A DNA stretch of 47,835 bases from an uncultured Collinsella sp. (GCA_902478865.1 CABSNA010000001.1:1-47835), one strand, 5' to 3'; numbered from the stretch's first letter, positions 18,156 through 26,856 are shown. A program made the numbers and translations. Notes: generated by a model not told the origin, from the letters alone.

Positions 18156-21046
18156 CGCCGCCGCTCGTGGCGTGCGCGCCACAGTTGCAGATAGTGCCCG
18201 ATCTGCGCCGATTCGATGCGCTGGTAGGAGCTCGTGGGCAGCGACGTTAAGAACTTCTTTCCGTAGCCCTTCGTCACCAGGCGCGGGTCGGCCAGAATCA
18301 GCACGCCGCAATCGGTCGACGAGCGGATAAGGCGGCCGGCCGCCTGCTTGACCTCGAGCACCGCCTCGGGCAGCGAATAGCGCGCCCAAGCGCGGTCTTC
18401 GCGCAAGTTGCGCTCGCACGAGAGCGGGTCCGTGGGGCTCGAGAACGGCAGCTTGGGAATGATGACGCAGCGCAGCGTCTCGCCGCTGGCGTCGAATCCC
18501 TCCCAGAAGGCCTTAAGCGCAAAAAGCGACGAGGTCGGCTCGTTGATAAACCGGTCGCGCAGGCGACGAGGAGATGAGTTGCGCTGCTGGCAGTTGAGTT
18601 CCAGACCCGCACGGGCCATCTTGGGCTCAACGCGGGTGTACAGGTCTTCCATGTCGCGCCGATTGGTGAACAGCGTGAGCACCGATCCGCCCATGGCAAG
18701 ATGGGCGTCGACCAGCACGCGCTCGAGCGCCGTAAGATAGCTCTCACGATCGCGCGGATCGGGTATATCGCCCGCAACGACTACAGCCATGTTCGAATCA
18801 AAGTCGTAGCTCGAGTCCAAGTGCAGCGATGAGGATGTTGAAGCACCGATGCGATCGAGGCCGACCGCGTGGTTAAAGTGTTCAAAGCTTTTGGACACCG
18901 TCATGGTCGCCGAGGCAAAGATAGCCGTGTGAACCTCGGGCAGCCACTCGGTTGCCAAGGCCTCGCCAATGTCGATGCGCTCTGCGGTCATTGACTCTCC
19001 GCCGGCACGCAACCTGCGATTGACCTGCAGCGAATACACGTAGTGTTCATCGGTGCCGTCGATGATGAGTTTGAGGTTCTCGGCCAGCTCGTGCAGGCGG
19101 CGCGAAATATCACCCAGGTCGACAACAACCTCGGGCTTGTCGGCGGCGACGGCTTGCACCAGCGCGTCGACGCTCTTGTCAGCCTGTTCCAACGCGTCGA
19201 TGGCAACGCAGGCCGACTGTAAGAAATCATGCCAGTCGTCAGATTCGCGCAGTTCGGGGCCAATCCATAGATTGGCATTGTCATAACCCCCACGGGCACG
19301 GCGGCCGAGCTCGCGAACGCCATCGAACACGTCGGCGATTGCCATGCTCGCGCGCGCAACCGTCGACGTCGCCTTGGCAGTAAGGCCCAGATAGAGCGTA
19401 GAGCCCTCGGAGGTTGCCAAATCACGGGAAACCTGGCTTAGCGCGCCGGTGCTCGAGCCACCCAGACGCTCAAACAGAACGCGTGATTCGTCCGCCGATA
19501 CCACGCGCGCCCACTGACGGCGTGCCTCGCGCTCGATGGAATGGGCCTCGTCGATTACCCAATGACGAATCGGAGGCAAAATCCTGCCCTCGGCCGCGAC
19601 ATTGCGGAACAGCAGGGAATGGTTGGTGACCACCACATCGGCATGCGCCGCACGACGACGAGCGCCGTGGACCAAACATTTATCAGGGAAAAACGGGCAG
19701 AGGCGACGAGCACACTCGCGCGAGGCCGTCGTAAAGTCGGGGCGGTTGACGCTGCGCCACCGAATGCCAAGCGAGTCGAGGTCGCCATCGGCTGATTGGC
19801 AGACGTACGCCATAATGACCGCGACCGCCGTGAGCGTGTCCGCCGGATCGCGCTTGGTGGTAATCTCGACCTGGCCGCGGCTCATGCGCTCAAGCTTGCG
19901 CAGGCACGGATAGTGGTCATACCCCTTGAGAGCGCAAAATGACAGACCACCGTCCAGTTGCTCGGCAAGTTTTGGCAGCTCATGGTACATGAGCTGGTCT
20001 GCAAGATTGTTCGATTTGGTCGCAATACCAACCGTGATGTTGTTACGGCGTGCCGCCTCGGCAAAAGGCACCAGATAGGCCATCGATTTGCCGACGCCCG
20101 TGCCCGCCTCAATTACACGATGAGTGCCCGTGACCAGCGCATCGCGGACCTCGAGCGCCATCGCGATCTGCTCATCACGCGGCTCGTAGGTGGGATACAT
20201 GCGATTGACCAGGCCACCGGGCGCATAGTCTGCCTCAATCTCCTCACGACTCGGCATCTTGAGGACCGGCAGTTCGTCGGCGTCCACCCGATCGTCGGCG
20301 CGATCGGCCTTGAGAACGTCAGCACGAGCGGCGCTGAGAGAGAAAATAGAACCAGGGTTCTGCCCCGCCAAGAATGAGAAGATAGGACGATAGGACCAAG
20401 GCACAGCCGGATGCATGTCGGCTAGGCGCGCCATGAGGCCCTGGGGCAAGTCGGTGAGCGCCACGAGCAACACGCGCCATACGCCACACAGGGCGTCGAC
20501 GTCGGCATTGGCACGGTGTGATACCGAGTCACAGCCAAACAGATCGGCCATAAAAGACAGCTTGTGCGAGGCCAGGCGCGGAAGCGCGATTCGCGACAGC
20601 GCCAGCGAATCGATCCAAATATCGCTCACGTTGACGCCGCCTTTGACCGACTCGATAAACGAGCGGTCGAACGTGGCGTTATGTGCGATCACCGGGCAAC
20701 CACCGACAAAATCGGCGAGAGCGGCGACGGCCTCAACGGCCGACGGGGCATCTGCCACATCGGCATTTGTAATGCTCGTGAGCTCGGTAATCTCGGCGGG
20801 AATCAGCTGCTTGGGATGCACGAAGGTATCGAAACGGTCGACGATCTCGCGGCCCGAAAGACGGGCCGCCGAGATCTCAATCAGCTCATTGTCCTGCACC
20901 GAAAGACCTGTGGTCTCGGTATCGAGGACAATCACATCTTCCTCGATAAGGCCAAAGGACTGCGTTTTGGCGCGTTCGGCTAGCGTGGCATAGGAGTCGA
21001 TGACAAACTGCGGCGTTCCTGACGAAACCGCGTCCTCGATTAGCAT
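18152..21046 (-). CDS. DnaQ-type exonuclease fused to DinG-like helicase
   Basis: A 964-residue protein that should act on DNA during repair. The N-terminal DEDDh exonuclease domain (39-200) has DTET (Asp42, Glu44), HNATFD (Asp127) and HRANAD (His177, Asp182). The helicase part has Walker A EAGTGVGKS (313-321), DEAH at 499-502, and four cysteines spaced for a 4Fe-4S cluster as in DinG/XPD (Cys381, Cys445, Cys450, Cys457). The C-terminal motif AGRLIRSSTDCG is the superfamily 2 motif VI. Its ATG overlaps the ddl stop by 7 bases, so it is coupled to ddl. The fused form is known in Firmicutes; all key residues appear intact. Confidence 0.9.
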   Translation of the reverse strand: MLIEDAVSSGTPQFVIDSYATLAERAKTQSFGLIEEDVIVLDTETTGLSVQDNELIEISAARLSGREIVDRFDTFVHPKQLIPAEITELTSITNADVADAPSAVEAVAALADFVGGCPVIAHNATFDRSFIESVKGGVNVSDIWIDSLALSRIALPRLASHKLSFMADLFGCDSVSHRANADVDALCGVWRVLLVALTDLPQGLMARLADMHPAVPWSYRPIFSFLAGQNPGSIFSLSAARADVLKADRADDRVDADELPVLKMPSREEIEADYAPGGLVNRMYPTYEPRDEQIAMALEVRDALVTGTHRVIEAGTGVGKSMAYLVPFAEAARRNNITVGIATKSNNLADQLMYHELPKLAEQLDGGLSFCALKGYDHYPCLRKLERMSRGQVEITTKRDPADTLTAVAVIMAYVCQSADGDLDSLGIRWRSVNRPDFTTASRECARRLCPFFPDKCLVHGARRRAAHADVVVTNHSLLFRNVAAEGRILPPIRHWVIDEAHSIEREARRQWARVVSADESRVLFERLGGSSTGALSQVSRDLATSEGSTLYLGLTAKATSTVARASMAIADVFDGVRELGRRARGGYDNANLWIGPELRESDDWHDFLQSACVAIDALEQADKSVDALVQAVAADKPEVVVDLGDISRRLHELAENLKLIIDGTDEHYVYSLQVNRRLRAGGESMTAERIDIGEALATEWLPEVHTAIFASATMTVSKSFEHFNHAVGLDRIGASTSSSLHLDSSYDFDSNMAVVVAGDIPDPRDRESYLTALERVLVDAHLAMGGSVLTLFTNRRDMEDLYTRVEPKMARAGLELNCQQRNSSPRRLRDRFINEPTSSLFALKAFWEGFDASGETLRCVIIPKLPFSSPTDPLSCERNLREDRAWARYSLPEAVLEVKQAAGRLIRSSTDCGVLILADPRLVTKGYGKKFLTSLPTSSYQRIESAQIGHYLQLWRARHERRR

Positions 21047-22005
21047 GCAATGCCCGCTCGACGAAGGCCCATACGGATTAGGCTGTCACAGACCTGCGGG
21101 AACGTCATGTCGTCGGTGTGGCGGATCTCATCCGGATACAGCGACGTATCGGTCATGCCGGGAATGGTATTGGTCTCGAGGATGACGGGGCCGTCCTCAC
21201 TCACGATAAAGTCGCTGCGCGAGATACCCAGGCAACCGAGAGCCTTGTGAGCGGCACAGGCAAGCTCCTGAGCACGAGCGTAATTCTCGGGCGAAATCTG
21301 CGCCGGAATGCGATGGATGTCTGTAGGGTCGACATACTTCACGTCCAGATCGTAGAACTCGCAGTCCTTGGGCTTACGAATCTCGACAATCGGCAGAGCG
21401 CGCACGTCGTCCTCGCCGTATACGCCGACGGTGATCTCGGTACCCTCGATACACTTCTCGACCAGCACTTTGTCGCCGTACTCAAACGCCTTGGCGATTG
21501 CCGCGGGCAGCTCGGAGGGCTCATGGACCAGGGAAATGCCATAGCTGGAACCGTTGACGGCCGGCTTCACAAAGCAGCGCTCGCCACAAACCTCGACGAT
21601 ATGATCGATATCGACTTCATCGCCCACCTCGAGCGCAAGGCCGGGGGCAACAGGAATGCCCGCCTTGGCGTACAGGAGCTTAGAGACCTCCTTGTCGGCA
21701 CCGCAGGCGCTGGCAAGCACGCCCGAGGCCGTGTAGGGGATACCCAGGGTCTCCATGGCGCCCTGCATGGCGCCATCCTCGCCGCCGGCACCGTGCATGG
21801 CGATAAACGCCACGTCAAAGCCGCCGGTCGCCATGGTTACCATAAAATCATCGGCGGCCGTGTCGAGCAGCTCCACCGAAGTGTAGCCGGCCTCCTTCAA
21901 GGCAACCACGACGTTCTTTCCCGAATTGAGCGAGATCTCGCGCTCAGCGGAATGACCGCCCGCCAAGACCGCTACGTGCATGTTCTCTAGGCTTTTACCC
22001 GGCAT
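21040..22005 (-). CDS. ddl: D-alanine--D-alanine ligase
   Basis: Makes D-Ala-D-Ala for peptidoglycan precursors. The 321-residue ATP-grasp enzyme has AGGHSAEREISLNSG near the N-terminus, HGAGGEDG, KPAVNGSSYGISLV, and the C-terminal SDFIVSEDGPVILETNTIPGMT. It is the first gene of a two-gene operon with the exonuclease-helicase, whose start codon overlaps its stop. The start ATG follows GAGGAGGAG. The promoter is probably at 22046-22075. The neighbour rlmN is divergent. Confidence 0.95.
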   Translation of the reverse strand: MPGKSLENMHVAVLAGGHSAEREISLNSGKNVVVALKEAGYTSVELLDTAADDFMVTMATGGFDVAFIAMHGAGGEDGAMQGAMETLGIPYTASGVLASACGADKEVSKLLYAKAGIPVAPGLALEVGDEVDIDHIVEVCGERCFVKPAVNGSSYGISLVHEPSELPAAIAKAFEYGDKVLVEKCIEGTEITVGVYGEDDVRALPIVEIRKPKDCEFYDLDVKYVDPTDIHRIPAQISPENYARAQELACAAHKALGCLGISRSDFIVSEDGPVILETNTIPGMTDTSLYPDEIRHTDDMTFPQVCDSLIRMGLRRAGIAC

Positions 22006-22045
22006 GGGCAGACTCCTCCTCTATAATTTCTGCAGCTGATACCAT

Positions 22046-22075
22046 ATTGTAGCGATACCCTCTACGTTTCCCCAA
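22046..22075 (-). promoter_or_regulatory. Candidate promoter of ddl
   Basis: On the minus strand TTGGGG and TACAAT are 18 bases apart, ending about 40 bases before the ddl start. Confidence 0.4.
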
Positions 22076-22090
22076 AATCGAAAGGCTTCC

Positions 22091-23143
22091 ATGAATCCCA
22101 GGACTAAATCTCAGGACATTCGCGACTTGAGCCAAAACGATATTCGCGAGCTCGTGGCCGAACTTGGCCAGCCCGCCTTCCGCGCGAAGCAGCTCATCGA
22201 ATGGGTCTTTGAGAAGAACGTTTGTTCGTTTGACGATATGACCAACCTTCCCAAGGCTTTCCGCGAGCAGCTTAAAGAGGCTTTTGCCTTTGACACGCCG
22301 ACTGAACTAACCAAGCAGGTTTCCAAAGATGGCTCTCGTAAGTATCTGCTCGAGTACCACGACGGCGTTTCCGTCGAGACTGTCGGTATGCCCCGTCGTA
22401 ACAAGCTTTCCGTCTGCGTTTCCACCCAGGCTGGCTGTGGCATGGGCTGCGCCTTTTGCGCTACCGGTCTCAACGGCCTCAAGCGCTCTCTGACCGCTCA
22501 AGAGATCGTCGACCAGGTACTTCATGTATCCAACGACTTTGGCGAGCGTGCCACGAGCGTCGTCTTCATGGGCCAGGGCGAGCCGTTTGCCAACTACGAC
22601 GAGGTTCTCAAGGCGCTGCGAATCCTCAACGACCCCGATGGCATCGGTATCGGCGCTCGTCACCTCACCGTCTCTACCAGCGGCGTTATTCCCGGTATTC
22701 GCAAATTTGCCGATATCCCCGAGCAGTTCACGCTTGCCGTTTCCCTGCATTCCGCCATCCAGTCGACGCGCAACAAGCTCATGCCCGGTGTTAAGAAGTA
22801 CACACTGCTTCGCCTTCACGAGGCGCTTCAACTCTACACCGAGAAGACTGGCCGCCGCCCGACCTATGAGTATGCCATGATCGAAGGCGTCAACGATACG
22901 AATCCCGAGATGCAGGCGCTCTGCGACTTCTGTGAGGGAACGCTGTGCCACGTTAACCTTATTCAGCTTAACGACATTGAGGGCAGCCCGCTCAAGCCGT
23001 CGCCGATTCATAAGGTTGAGGATCTTCAGCGTCGTCTTGAGTCCCGTGGCATCGAGACCACGATTCGTAACTCCCGTGGTAACGATATTGACGCCGCTTG
23101 CGGACAGCTGAAGCAGCGCTTCAAAGTTCAGAAGAACGCATAG
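22091..23143 (+). CDS. rlmN: 23S rRNA (adenine2503-C2)-methyltransferase
   Basis: Radical SAM enzyme that methylates A2503 of 23S rRNA (and A37 of some tRNAs). The 350-residue protein has the 4Fe-4S motif in QAGCGMGCAFCATG, the GEPFANYDEV region, and the C-terminal substrate-bound Cys in DIDAACGQLK. The Cys set is complete. It is monocistronic: a terminator follows at 23181-23217, and a parS-like site lies between the stop codon and that terminator. Confidence 0.95.
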   Translation: MNPRTKSQDIRDLSQNDIRELVAELGQPAFRAKQLIEWVFEKNVCSFDDMTNLPKAFREQLKEAFAFDTPTELTKQVSKDGSRKYLLEYHDGVSVETVGMPRRNKLSVCVSTQAGCGMGCAFCATGLNGLKRSLTAQEIVDQVLHVSNDFGERATSVVFMGQGEPFANYDEVLKALRILNDPDGIGIGARHLTVSTSGVIPGIRKFADIPEQFTLAVSLHSAIQSTRNKLMPGVKKYTLLRLHEALQLYTEKTGRRPTYEYAMIEGVNDTNPEMQALCDFCEGTLCHVNLIQLNDIEGSPLKPSPIHKVEDLQRRLESRGIETTIRNSRGNDIDAACGQLKQRFKVQKNA

Positions 23144-23161
23144 GGGAGTCGCACCCCAAAA

Positions 23162-23177
23162 CGTTTCATGTGAAACA
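23162..23177. promoter_or_regulatory. parS-like site (2 mismatches)
   Basis: CGTTTCATGTGAAACA differs from the perfect parS copies at 25.3-25.4 kb at positions 1 and 8. It lies 19 bases after the rlmN stop. Confidence 0.6.
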
Positions 23178-23180
23178 TCG

Positions 23181-23217
23181 AACGGCCCCGGTTGCAAGAG
23201 ATGCAACCGGGGCCGTT
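23181..23217 (+). terminator. Terminator of rlmN
   Basis: A 16-bp perfect stem (23181-23196 with 23202-23217) with a 5-base loop, followed by a T-rich stretch. Confidence 0.9.
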
Positions 23218-23272
23218 TCATTTATTGACCTTAATTTTGAATCAGCTGCTACCTGTCCCATTTTTTACGGCC

Positions 23273-23314
23273 AAAATAAGGGGTCCTTGCCTCGTGAATC
23301 AGACAAGAACCCCT
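23273..23314 (-). terminator. Terminator of the parAB operon
   Basis: An 11-bp stem with one mismatch (23279-23289 with 23304-23314), followed on the minus strand by TTATTTT. It lies 29 bases past the last gene of the operon. Confidence 0.65.
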
Positions 23315-23334
23315 CAAAATATGCTAAGTAATTG

Positions 23335-23346
23335 TTAGGTACCTAA
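23335..23346. repeat. 12-bp palindrome, copy 1
   Basis: TTAGGTACCTAA overlaps the stop codon of the small membrane protein gene. An identical copy lies at 26857-26868, upstream of khpB. Confidence 0.6.
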
Positions 23347-23597
23347 TAGCCTACATTTTCCCATTGGGTGCTAACCCAACCTTGATTAATCTTGGGATTC
23401 TTCGTTACCTGAGCAGTGCGCATGGCAACATCTTCTGTCATAACATCCATTTTCTTCTTGGATGTATCGACAATATCTTGCGCGCTACGAAGCAAACGAC
23501 CTCGAAGCTCATCGTCTGTCGCGATCTTATAGCCAGCAAAGGCACCAACCGCGACAGTCGTCGCCAATGCAATCGCAGTTAAAATCCTATTCCTCAT
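23343..23597 (-). CDS. Small membrane protein (YtxH-like) after parB
   Basis: An 84-residue protein with one N-terminal hydrophobic segment (about 4-22, ILTAIALATTVAVGAFAGY) and a polar tail, similar in layout to YtxH-type proteins; this is a layout match only. The start ATG at 23597 has AAGGAGG 4 bases upstream; a longer in-frame start at 23615 lacks a site. It overlaps the end of parB by 11 bases, so translation is probably coupled. The operon terminator follows. Function unknown. Confidence 0.7.
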   Translation of the reverse strand: MRNRILTAIALATTVAVGAFAGYKIATDDELRGRLLRSAQDIVDTSKKKMDVMTEDVAMRTAQVTKNPKINQGWVSTQWENVGY

Positions 23598-24492
23598 CTT
23601 GGCCTCCTTGATCAAACTGAATCATTTCGCCAAGAATACGAGAGAGCTCTTCCTCGTCTTTAAACTCAATCTCAATCTTATTCTTTCCTCGCGAGCTCTT
23701 CACACGCACGTTGGTATTAAAAACCTGACGAAGCACGCGGGCAGCCTTTTTAAAAGACTGAGGCGTTGCAGGCCTCGGAGTCTTAGGTGTCTCTCCGGCA
23801 GAAAACAACGGAGCAAGATTTTCTGTCGCTCTTACGGAAAGGCCCTCTGCAACAACCTTCTCAGCAAGTCGAATTCGAGCATCCTCATAGGGAACTGCAA
23901 GAATCGCACGTGCATGACCAGCAGTAAGTTTGCCCTCAAATATCATCTGCTGAACAACTTCGGGAAGATCAAGAAGGCGTAGCGAGTTTGTAATTGCAGA
24001 GCGTGACTTGCTTACAGCCTTTGACAATGCCTCCTGGGTCATACCGCTGGCATCGATGAGCTGGCGATAGCCCTTAGCCTCTTCGACAGGATTCAGATCA
24101 GAACGCTGAAGGTTTTCGATAAGTGCAAGAGCAAGCATCTCTTCATCATTAACATCTTTAATGATGACAGGCAGCTCCTCAAGACCAGCAAGCTTTGACG
24201 CTTGGTAACGACGCTCACCAGCGATGATCTCATAGCCGTTTCCATGCTTGCGAACCAAAAGCGGCTGCAAGACGCCATGTTCTTGGATTGACTCGCTCAA
24301 CTCACGAAGTTCAGTTTCGTTAAAGTGAATTCGCGGCTGATTAGGGTTGGGAACGATATCCTCAATAGGTAGTTTTATTTCAGATGCGGCATTCGAAGCC
24401 GACGCAGCCGAACCACCGGTCTCATACTCGGCCTCTGAGACCAAAGCATTGAGTCCACGTCCCAATCCGCCACGTTTCTTTACACTAGGCAC
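23587..24492 (-). CDS. parB: Chromosome partitioning protein ParB
   Basis: CTP-dependent DNA clamp that loads at parS and spreads to organise and segregate the origin. The 301-residue protein has the N-terminal ParA-interacting GGLGRGLNALV, the NPNQPRIHF and GERRYQAS motifs of the CTP/N-terminal domain, a helix-turn-helix (about 150-200, with MTQEALSKAVSKSRSAITNSLRLL) that reads parS, and a C-terminal dimerisation region. The start is GTG, overlapping the parA stop by 8 bases. The matching parS sites are at 25344, 25383 and 25422. Codon use is noticeably more AT-rich than in most neighbours. Confidence 0.95.
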   Translation of the reverse strand: MPSVKKRGGLGRGLNALVSEAEYETGGSAASASNAASEIKLPIEDIVPNPNQPRIHFNETELRELSESIQEHGVLQPLLVRKHGNGYEIIAGERRYQASKLAGLEELPVIIKDVNDEEMLALALIENLQRSDLNPVEEAKGYRQLIDASGMTQEALSKAVSKSRSAITNSLRLLDLPEVVQQMIFEGKLTAGHARAILAVPYEDARIRLAEKVVAEGLSVRATENLAPLFSAGETPKTPRPATPQSFKKAARVLRQVFNTNVRVKSSRGKNKIEIEFKDEEELSRILGEMIQFDQGGQDEE

Positions 24493-25285
24493 GCTTGATC
24501 ACCTCTTTTGCAAGGTTCATATATGCTTTTGCACCCTTATTTTGAGGTGCATAGGTAATTACCGGTTCTCCAAAAGACGGAGCTTCAGAGATTTTAACCG
24601 TACGGGGGATCAACGTCTTAAACGCCTTATCACCAAAGTACGATTGAACCTCCTCAACAACCTGATTCGATAGAGAAGTACGCGAGTCATACATGGTCAT
24701 AAGCACACCGTAGGTGTCTAAGCCCTTGTTCAGACGAGATTTGACCATCTTCATTGACTCAAGCAGCTTCGTAACGCCCTCGAGTGCGTAATACTCGCAC
24801 TGGATCGGAATCAAAACGCTGTCTGCTGCGGTCAAAGCGTTGATAGTAAGCAGGCCGAGCGAAGGAGGGCAGTCAATGAATATAAAATCAAACTCGTCCT
24901 GAATCGGCTCAAGCAAATCTTTGAGACGGGTTTCACGAGCAATTGCGCTTACGAGTTCAATTTCCGCGCCTGCAAGCTGAATTGTAGCCGGAATTACGAA
25001 TACTTTTTTGCAATTTGTATCAAGAACAAGCGATTCTGCCGGCACATCATTCAACAATGCATCATAGATGCAGTGATCAAGGTCTTCTTTTTCAATTCCG
25101 AATCCACTGGTGCTGTTTCCTTGCGGATCAAAATCGACAATCAGTGTCTTACGACCCTGCTCACCCAGTGCTGCTGCAAGGTTTACAGCCGTCGTTGACT
25201 TACCGACGCCGCCTTTTTGATTGATGATTGCAATGATACGCGTGTCTTTTGCGCTCTTAGAACGCTTAACGTCGCGAAATCCCAC
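24485..25285 (-). CDS. parA: Chromosome partitioning ATPase ParA (Soj)
   Basis: Walker-type ATPase that binds the nucleoid and moves ParB-parS complexes; in several bacteria it also controls DnaA. The 266-residue protein has the deviant Walker A motif KGGVGKSTT, DFDPQGNST and FIDCPPSLG. The N-terminus lacks a DNA-binding domain, as in chromosomal ParA. The start is GTG at 25285 with AGGAGG 6 bases upstream. It overlaps parB by 8 bases. Three parS sites and a 19-bp tandem repeat lie in the 153 bases between it and rsmG. Confidence 0.96.
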   Translation of the reverse strand: MGFRDVKRSKSAKDTRIIAIINQKGGVGKSTTAVNLAAALGEQGRKTLIVDFDPQGNSTSGFGIEKEDLDHCIYDALLNDVPAESLVLDTNCKKVFVIPATIQLAGAEIELVSAIARETRLKDLLEPIQDEFDFIFIDCPPSLGLLTINALTAADSVLIPIQCEYYALEGVTKLLESMKMVKSRLNKGLDTYGVLMTMYDSRTSLSNQVVEEVQSYFGDKAFKTLIPRTVKISEAPSFGEPVITYAPQNKGAKAYMNLAKEVIKRA

Positions 25286-25296
25286 GGTCCCTCCTG

Positions 25297-25334
25297 GTGT
25301 GTATTAAAGCTGTCAGTGTGTATTAAAGCTGTCA
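25297..25334. repeat. Perfect 19-bp tandem duplication upstream of parA
   Basis: GTGTGTATTAAAGCTGTCA occurs twice in direct succession, 11 bases upstream of the parA start and overlapping nothing else. On the minus strand each unit contains TGACA and TTTAATA, so it may hold promoter or regulator sites. Confidence 0.8.
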
Positions 25335-25343
25335 AACGGAGGA

Positions 25344-25359
25344 TGTTTCACGTGAAACA
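25344..25359. promoter_or_regulatory. parS: parS site 1 (perfect)
   Basis: TGTTTCACGTGAAACA, the consensus ParB-loading palindrome, in the rsmG-parA intergenic region. Confidence 0.95.
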
Positions 25360-25382
25360 TTCCGATTCGATATCAACCGCAA

Positions 25383-25398
25383 TGTTTCACGTGAAACA
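25383..25398. promoter_or_regulatory. parS: parS site 2 (perfect)
   Basis: Second perfect TGTTTCACGTGAAACA, 39 bases from site 1 (start to start). Confidence 0.95.
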
Positions 25399-25421
25399 CT
25401 GCAAGTTGTTAGTATCCATTA

Positions 25422-25437
25422 TGTTTCACGTGAAACA
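25422..25437. promoter_or_regulatory. parS: parS site 3 (perfect)
   Basis: Third perfect copy, again 39 bases from the previous one, ending one base before the rsmG stop codon. Confidence 0.95.
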
Positions 25438-25438
25438 T

Positions 25439-26176
25439 CTAGGCAAGCGGATTCTTCTTTGCCATGCCATTTGCACGAGGCAATGAAACGGATGCTGGAT
25501 GACTCTTCTTAAGAACAATAAACTCCCTGTGGCCCAGGCCCTCAGGCAAATCGATAGCGTCATTCAGAAGCAAAGTGAAGCCGCAAATCTTAGCTGCTGA
25601 CATGCCGGAAGCAAGCTCCTCATCCGAAGGATTGCCCTTGGTGATAACAAATAGCCCTCCATCCTTCAGGTACGGAGCCGCATACTCAACAAGAATCGGT
25701 AGAGGGGCCAGTGCGCGGGCGGTTACAACGGAGAACTGCTTCTTATGGCTTCGAGCATATTCTTCAAGACGATCATGAACCGCATGAGCATGTTTCAATC
25801 CAAGAGCATGGACAAAGGAATTAACGGCATCAACCTTCTTGCCAACAGAGTCAATATAAGTAGCTTTACGATGCGTGGTTATGGTTAATGGAATACCAGG
25901 GAAGCCCGCACCTGTTCCCATATCGAGCAAAGCTCCCTCAGGAGCCTTATTGATATAGGGGAGCAAAACAAGTGAGTCGAGGATATGAAGTACGGCAGCA
26001 TCTTCTACGTTAAGAATACGGGTGAGATTGGTTGTCTTATTTGTTTCTAGAACCAAATCCAAATGCTGGATACATTTCCTCAGCTCAATATCAGTTACGC
26101 TCAAGGAATATTCTTTGCAATAGGAAGTTAGTCGACTCAACATCTCGTCAGCCTGCTGATCGGTAAGTACTAACAA
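25439..26176 (-). CDS. rsmG: 16S rRNA (guanine527-N7)-methyltransferase
   Basis: SAM-dependent methyltransferase that modifies G527 of 16S rRNA. The protein has the SAM-binding LLDMGTGAGFPGIPL, ATYIDSVGKKVDAVNSF, and VTARALAPLPIL. I place the start at the TTG at 26176, where AAAGGAG lies 6 bases upstream, giving 245 residues; the in-frame ATG at 26245 falls inside the khpB terminator and would add residues not seen in the family. The gene keeps the classic position next to parA. A terminator at 26223-26250 separates it from khpB, so it should have its own promoter. Confidence 0.92.
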   Translation of the reverse strand: MLVLTDQQADEMLSRLTSYCKEYSLSVTDIELRKCIQHLDLVLETNKTTNLTRILNVEDAAVLHILDSLVLLPYINKAPEGALLDMGTGAGFPGIPLTITTHRKATYIDSVGKKVDAVNSFVHALGLKHAHAVHDRLEEYARSHKKQFSVVTARALAPLPILVEYAAPYLKDGGLFVITKGNPSDEELASGMSAAKICGFTLLLNDAIDLPEGLGHREFIVLKKSHPASVSLPRANGMAKKNPLA

Positions 26177-26222
26177 CGAAAGCTCCTTTCTGACAAAAAT
26201 CAGTGTATCGAGAACTTTTGAC

Positions 26223-26250
26223 AAAAAAAGGGACGTGGAAACCACGTCCC
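26223..26250 (-). terminator. Terminator after khpB
   Basis: A 9-bp perfect stem, GGGACGTGG with CCACGTCCC, a 3-base loop, and seven T on the minus strand. It separates the rpmH-to-khpB group from rsmG-parA-parB. Confidence 0.88.
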
Positions 26251-26271
26251 CCTAGCATAAGCTCGAGTAGA

Positions 26272-26841
26272 TTATCGAGCAACAATCACCACATGGCGAT
26301 CAGGGTCAGAACCCTCAGAATGAGTATCGACTGCATCGTTGCCACGAAGTGCAATGTGAACCAGTCGGCGCTCGTAGGCATTCATGGGCGGAAGCGAAAC
26401 ACTCTTATGAGTGCGGATGGCACGCTCGGCAGCAGACTGAGCCATGGAGGCGACCTTATCCTGACGGCGACTCTTGTATCCCTCGACGTCCACTACAACC
26501 GGATACCTAAAGCCAAGCTTGCGGCTCACCAGCAAAGAGAACATAACCTGAAGAGCATCAAGAGTGCGACCATGACGGCCAATGAGAACAGCAAGGTCGG
26601 GAGCCGTTACATCCAAAATCAGCTCACCCTCGTCGCCCTCATACTCATCGATAGGAGAGTTGGCGGCATCGAAGTGCGAAAGGATGGAACGCAGGATGGA
26701 AATCGCAACATCTGCAATGGTGTCGAGCTCCTCATCGGTCAGCTCTTCACCAGCCTTGTAGCGCTGTGCAATCTCGGGATAATCGCCCGCGACCTGCGGG
26801 GCAACCTCCTCAAGCATATCCTCGATGATCTCTTCAGACAT
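26272..26841 (-). CDS. khpB: RNA-binding protein KhpB (Jag), KH and R3H domains
   Basis: RNA-binding protein linked to cell division and envelope growth in Gram-positives. The 189-residue protein has an acidic N-terminus, a KH domain with the GxxG loop IGRHGRTLDALQ (about 105-125), and an R3H domain near LPPMNAYERRLVHIAL (about 150-166). The short Jag-N domain found in some homologues is replaced by an acidic segment. The ATG at 26841 has GGAG 7 bases upstream; the in-frame ATG at 26853 does not. It follows yidC as in most oriC regions. Confidence 0.92.
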   Translation of the reverse strand: MSEEIIEDMLEEVAPQVAGDYPEIAQRYKAGEELTDEELDTIADVAISILRSILSHFDAANSPIDEYEGDEGELILDVTAPDLAVLIGRHGRTLDALQVMFSLLVSRKLGFRYPVVVDVEGYKSRRQDKVASMAQSAAERAIRTHKSVSLPPMNAYERRLVHIALRGNDAVDTHSEGSDPDRHVVIVAR

Positions 26842-26856
26842 AACGTACTCCAAAAG

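Noticed and set aside
25217..25486. A small plus-strand frame with three MFHVKH repeats
   Set aside because: The repeat is just translation of the three parS palindromes.
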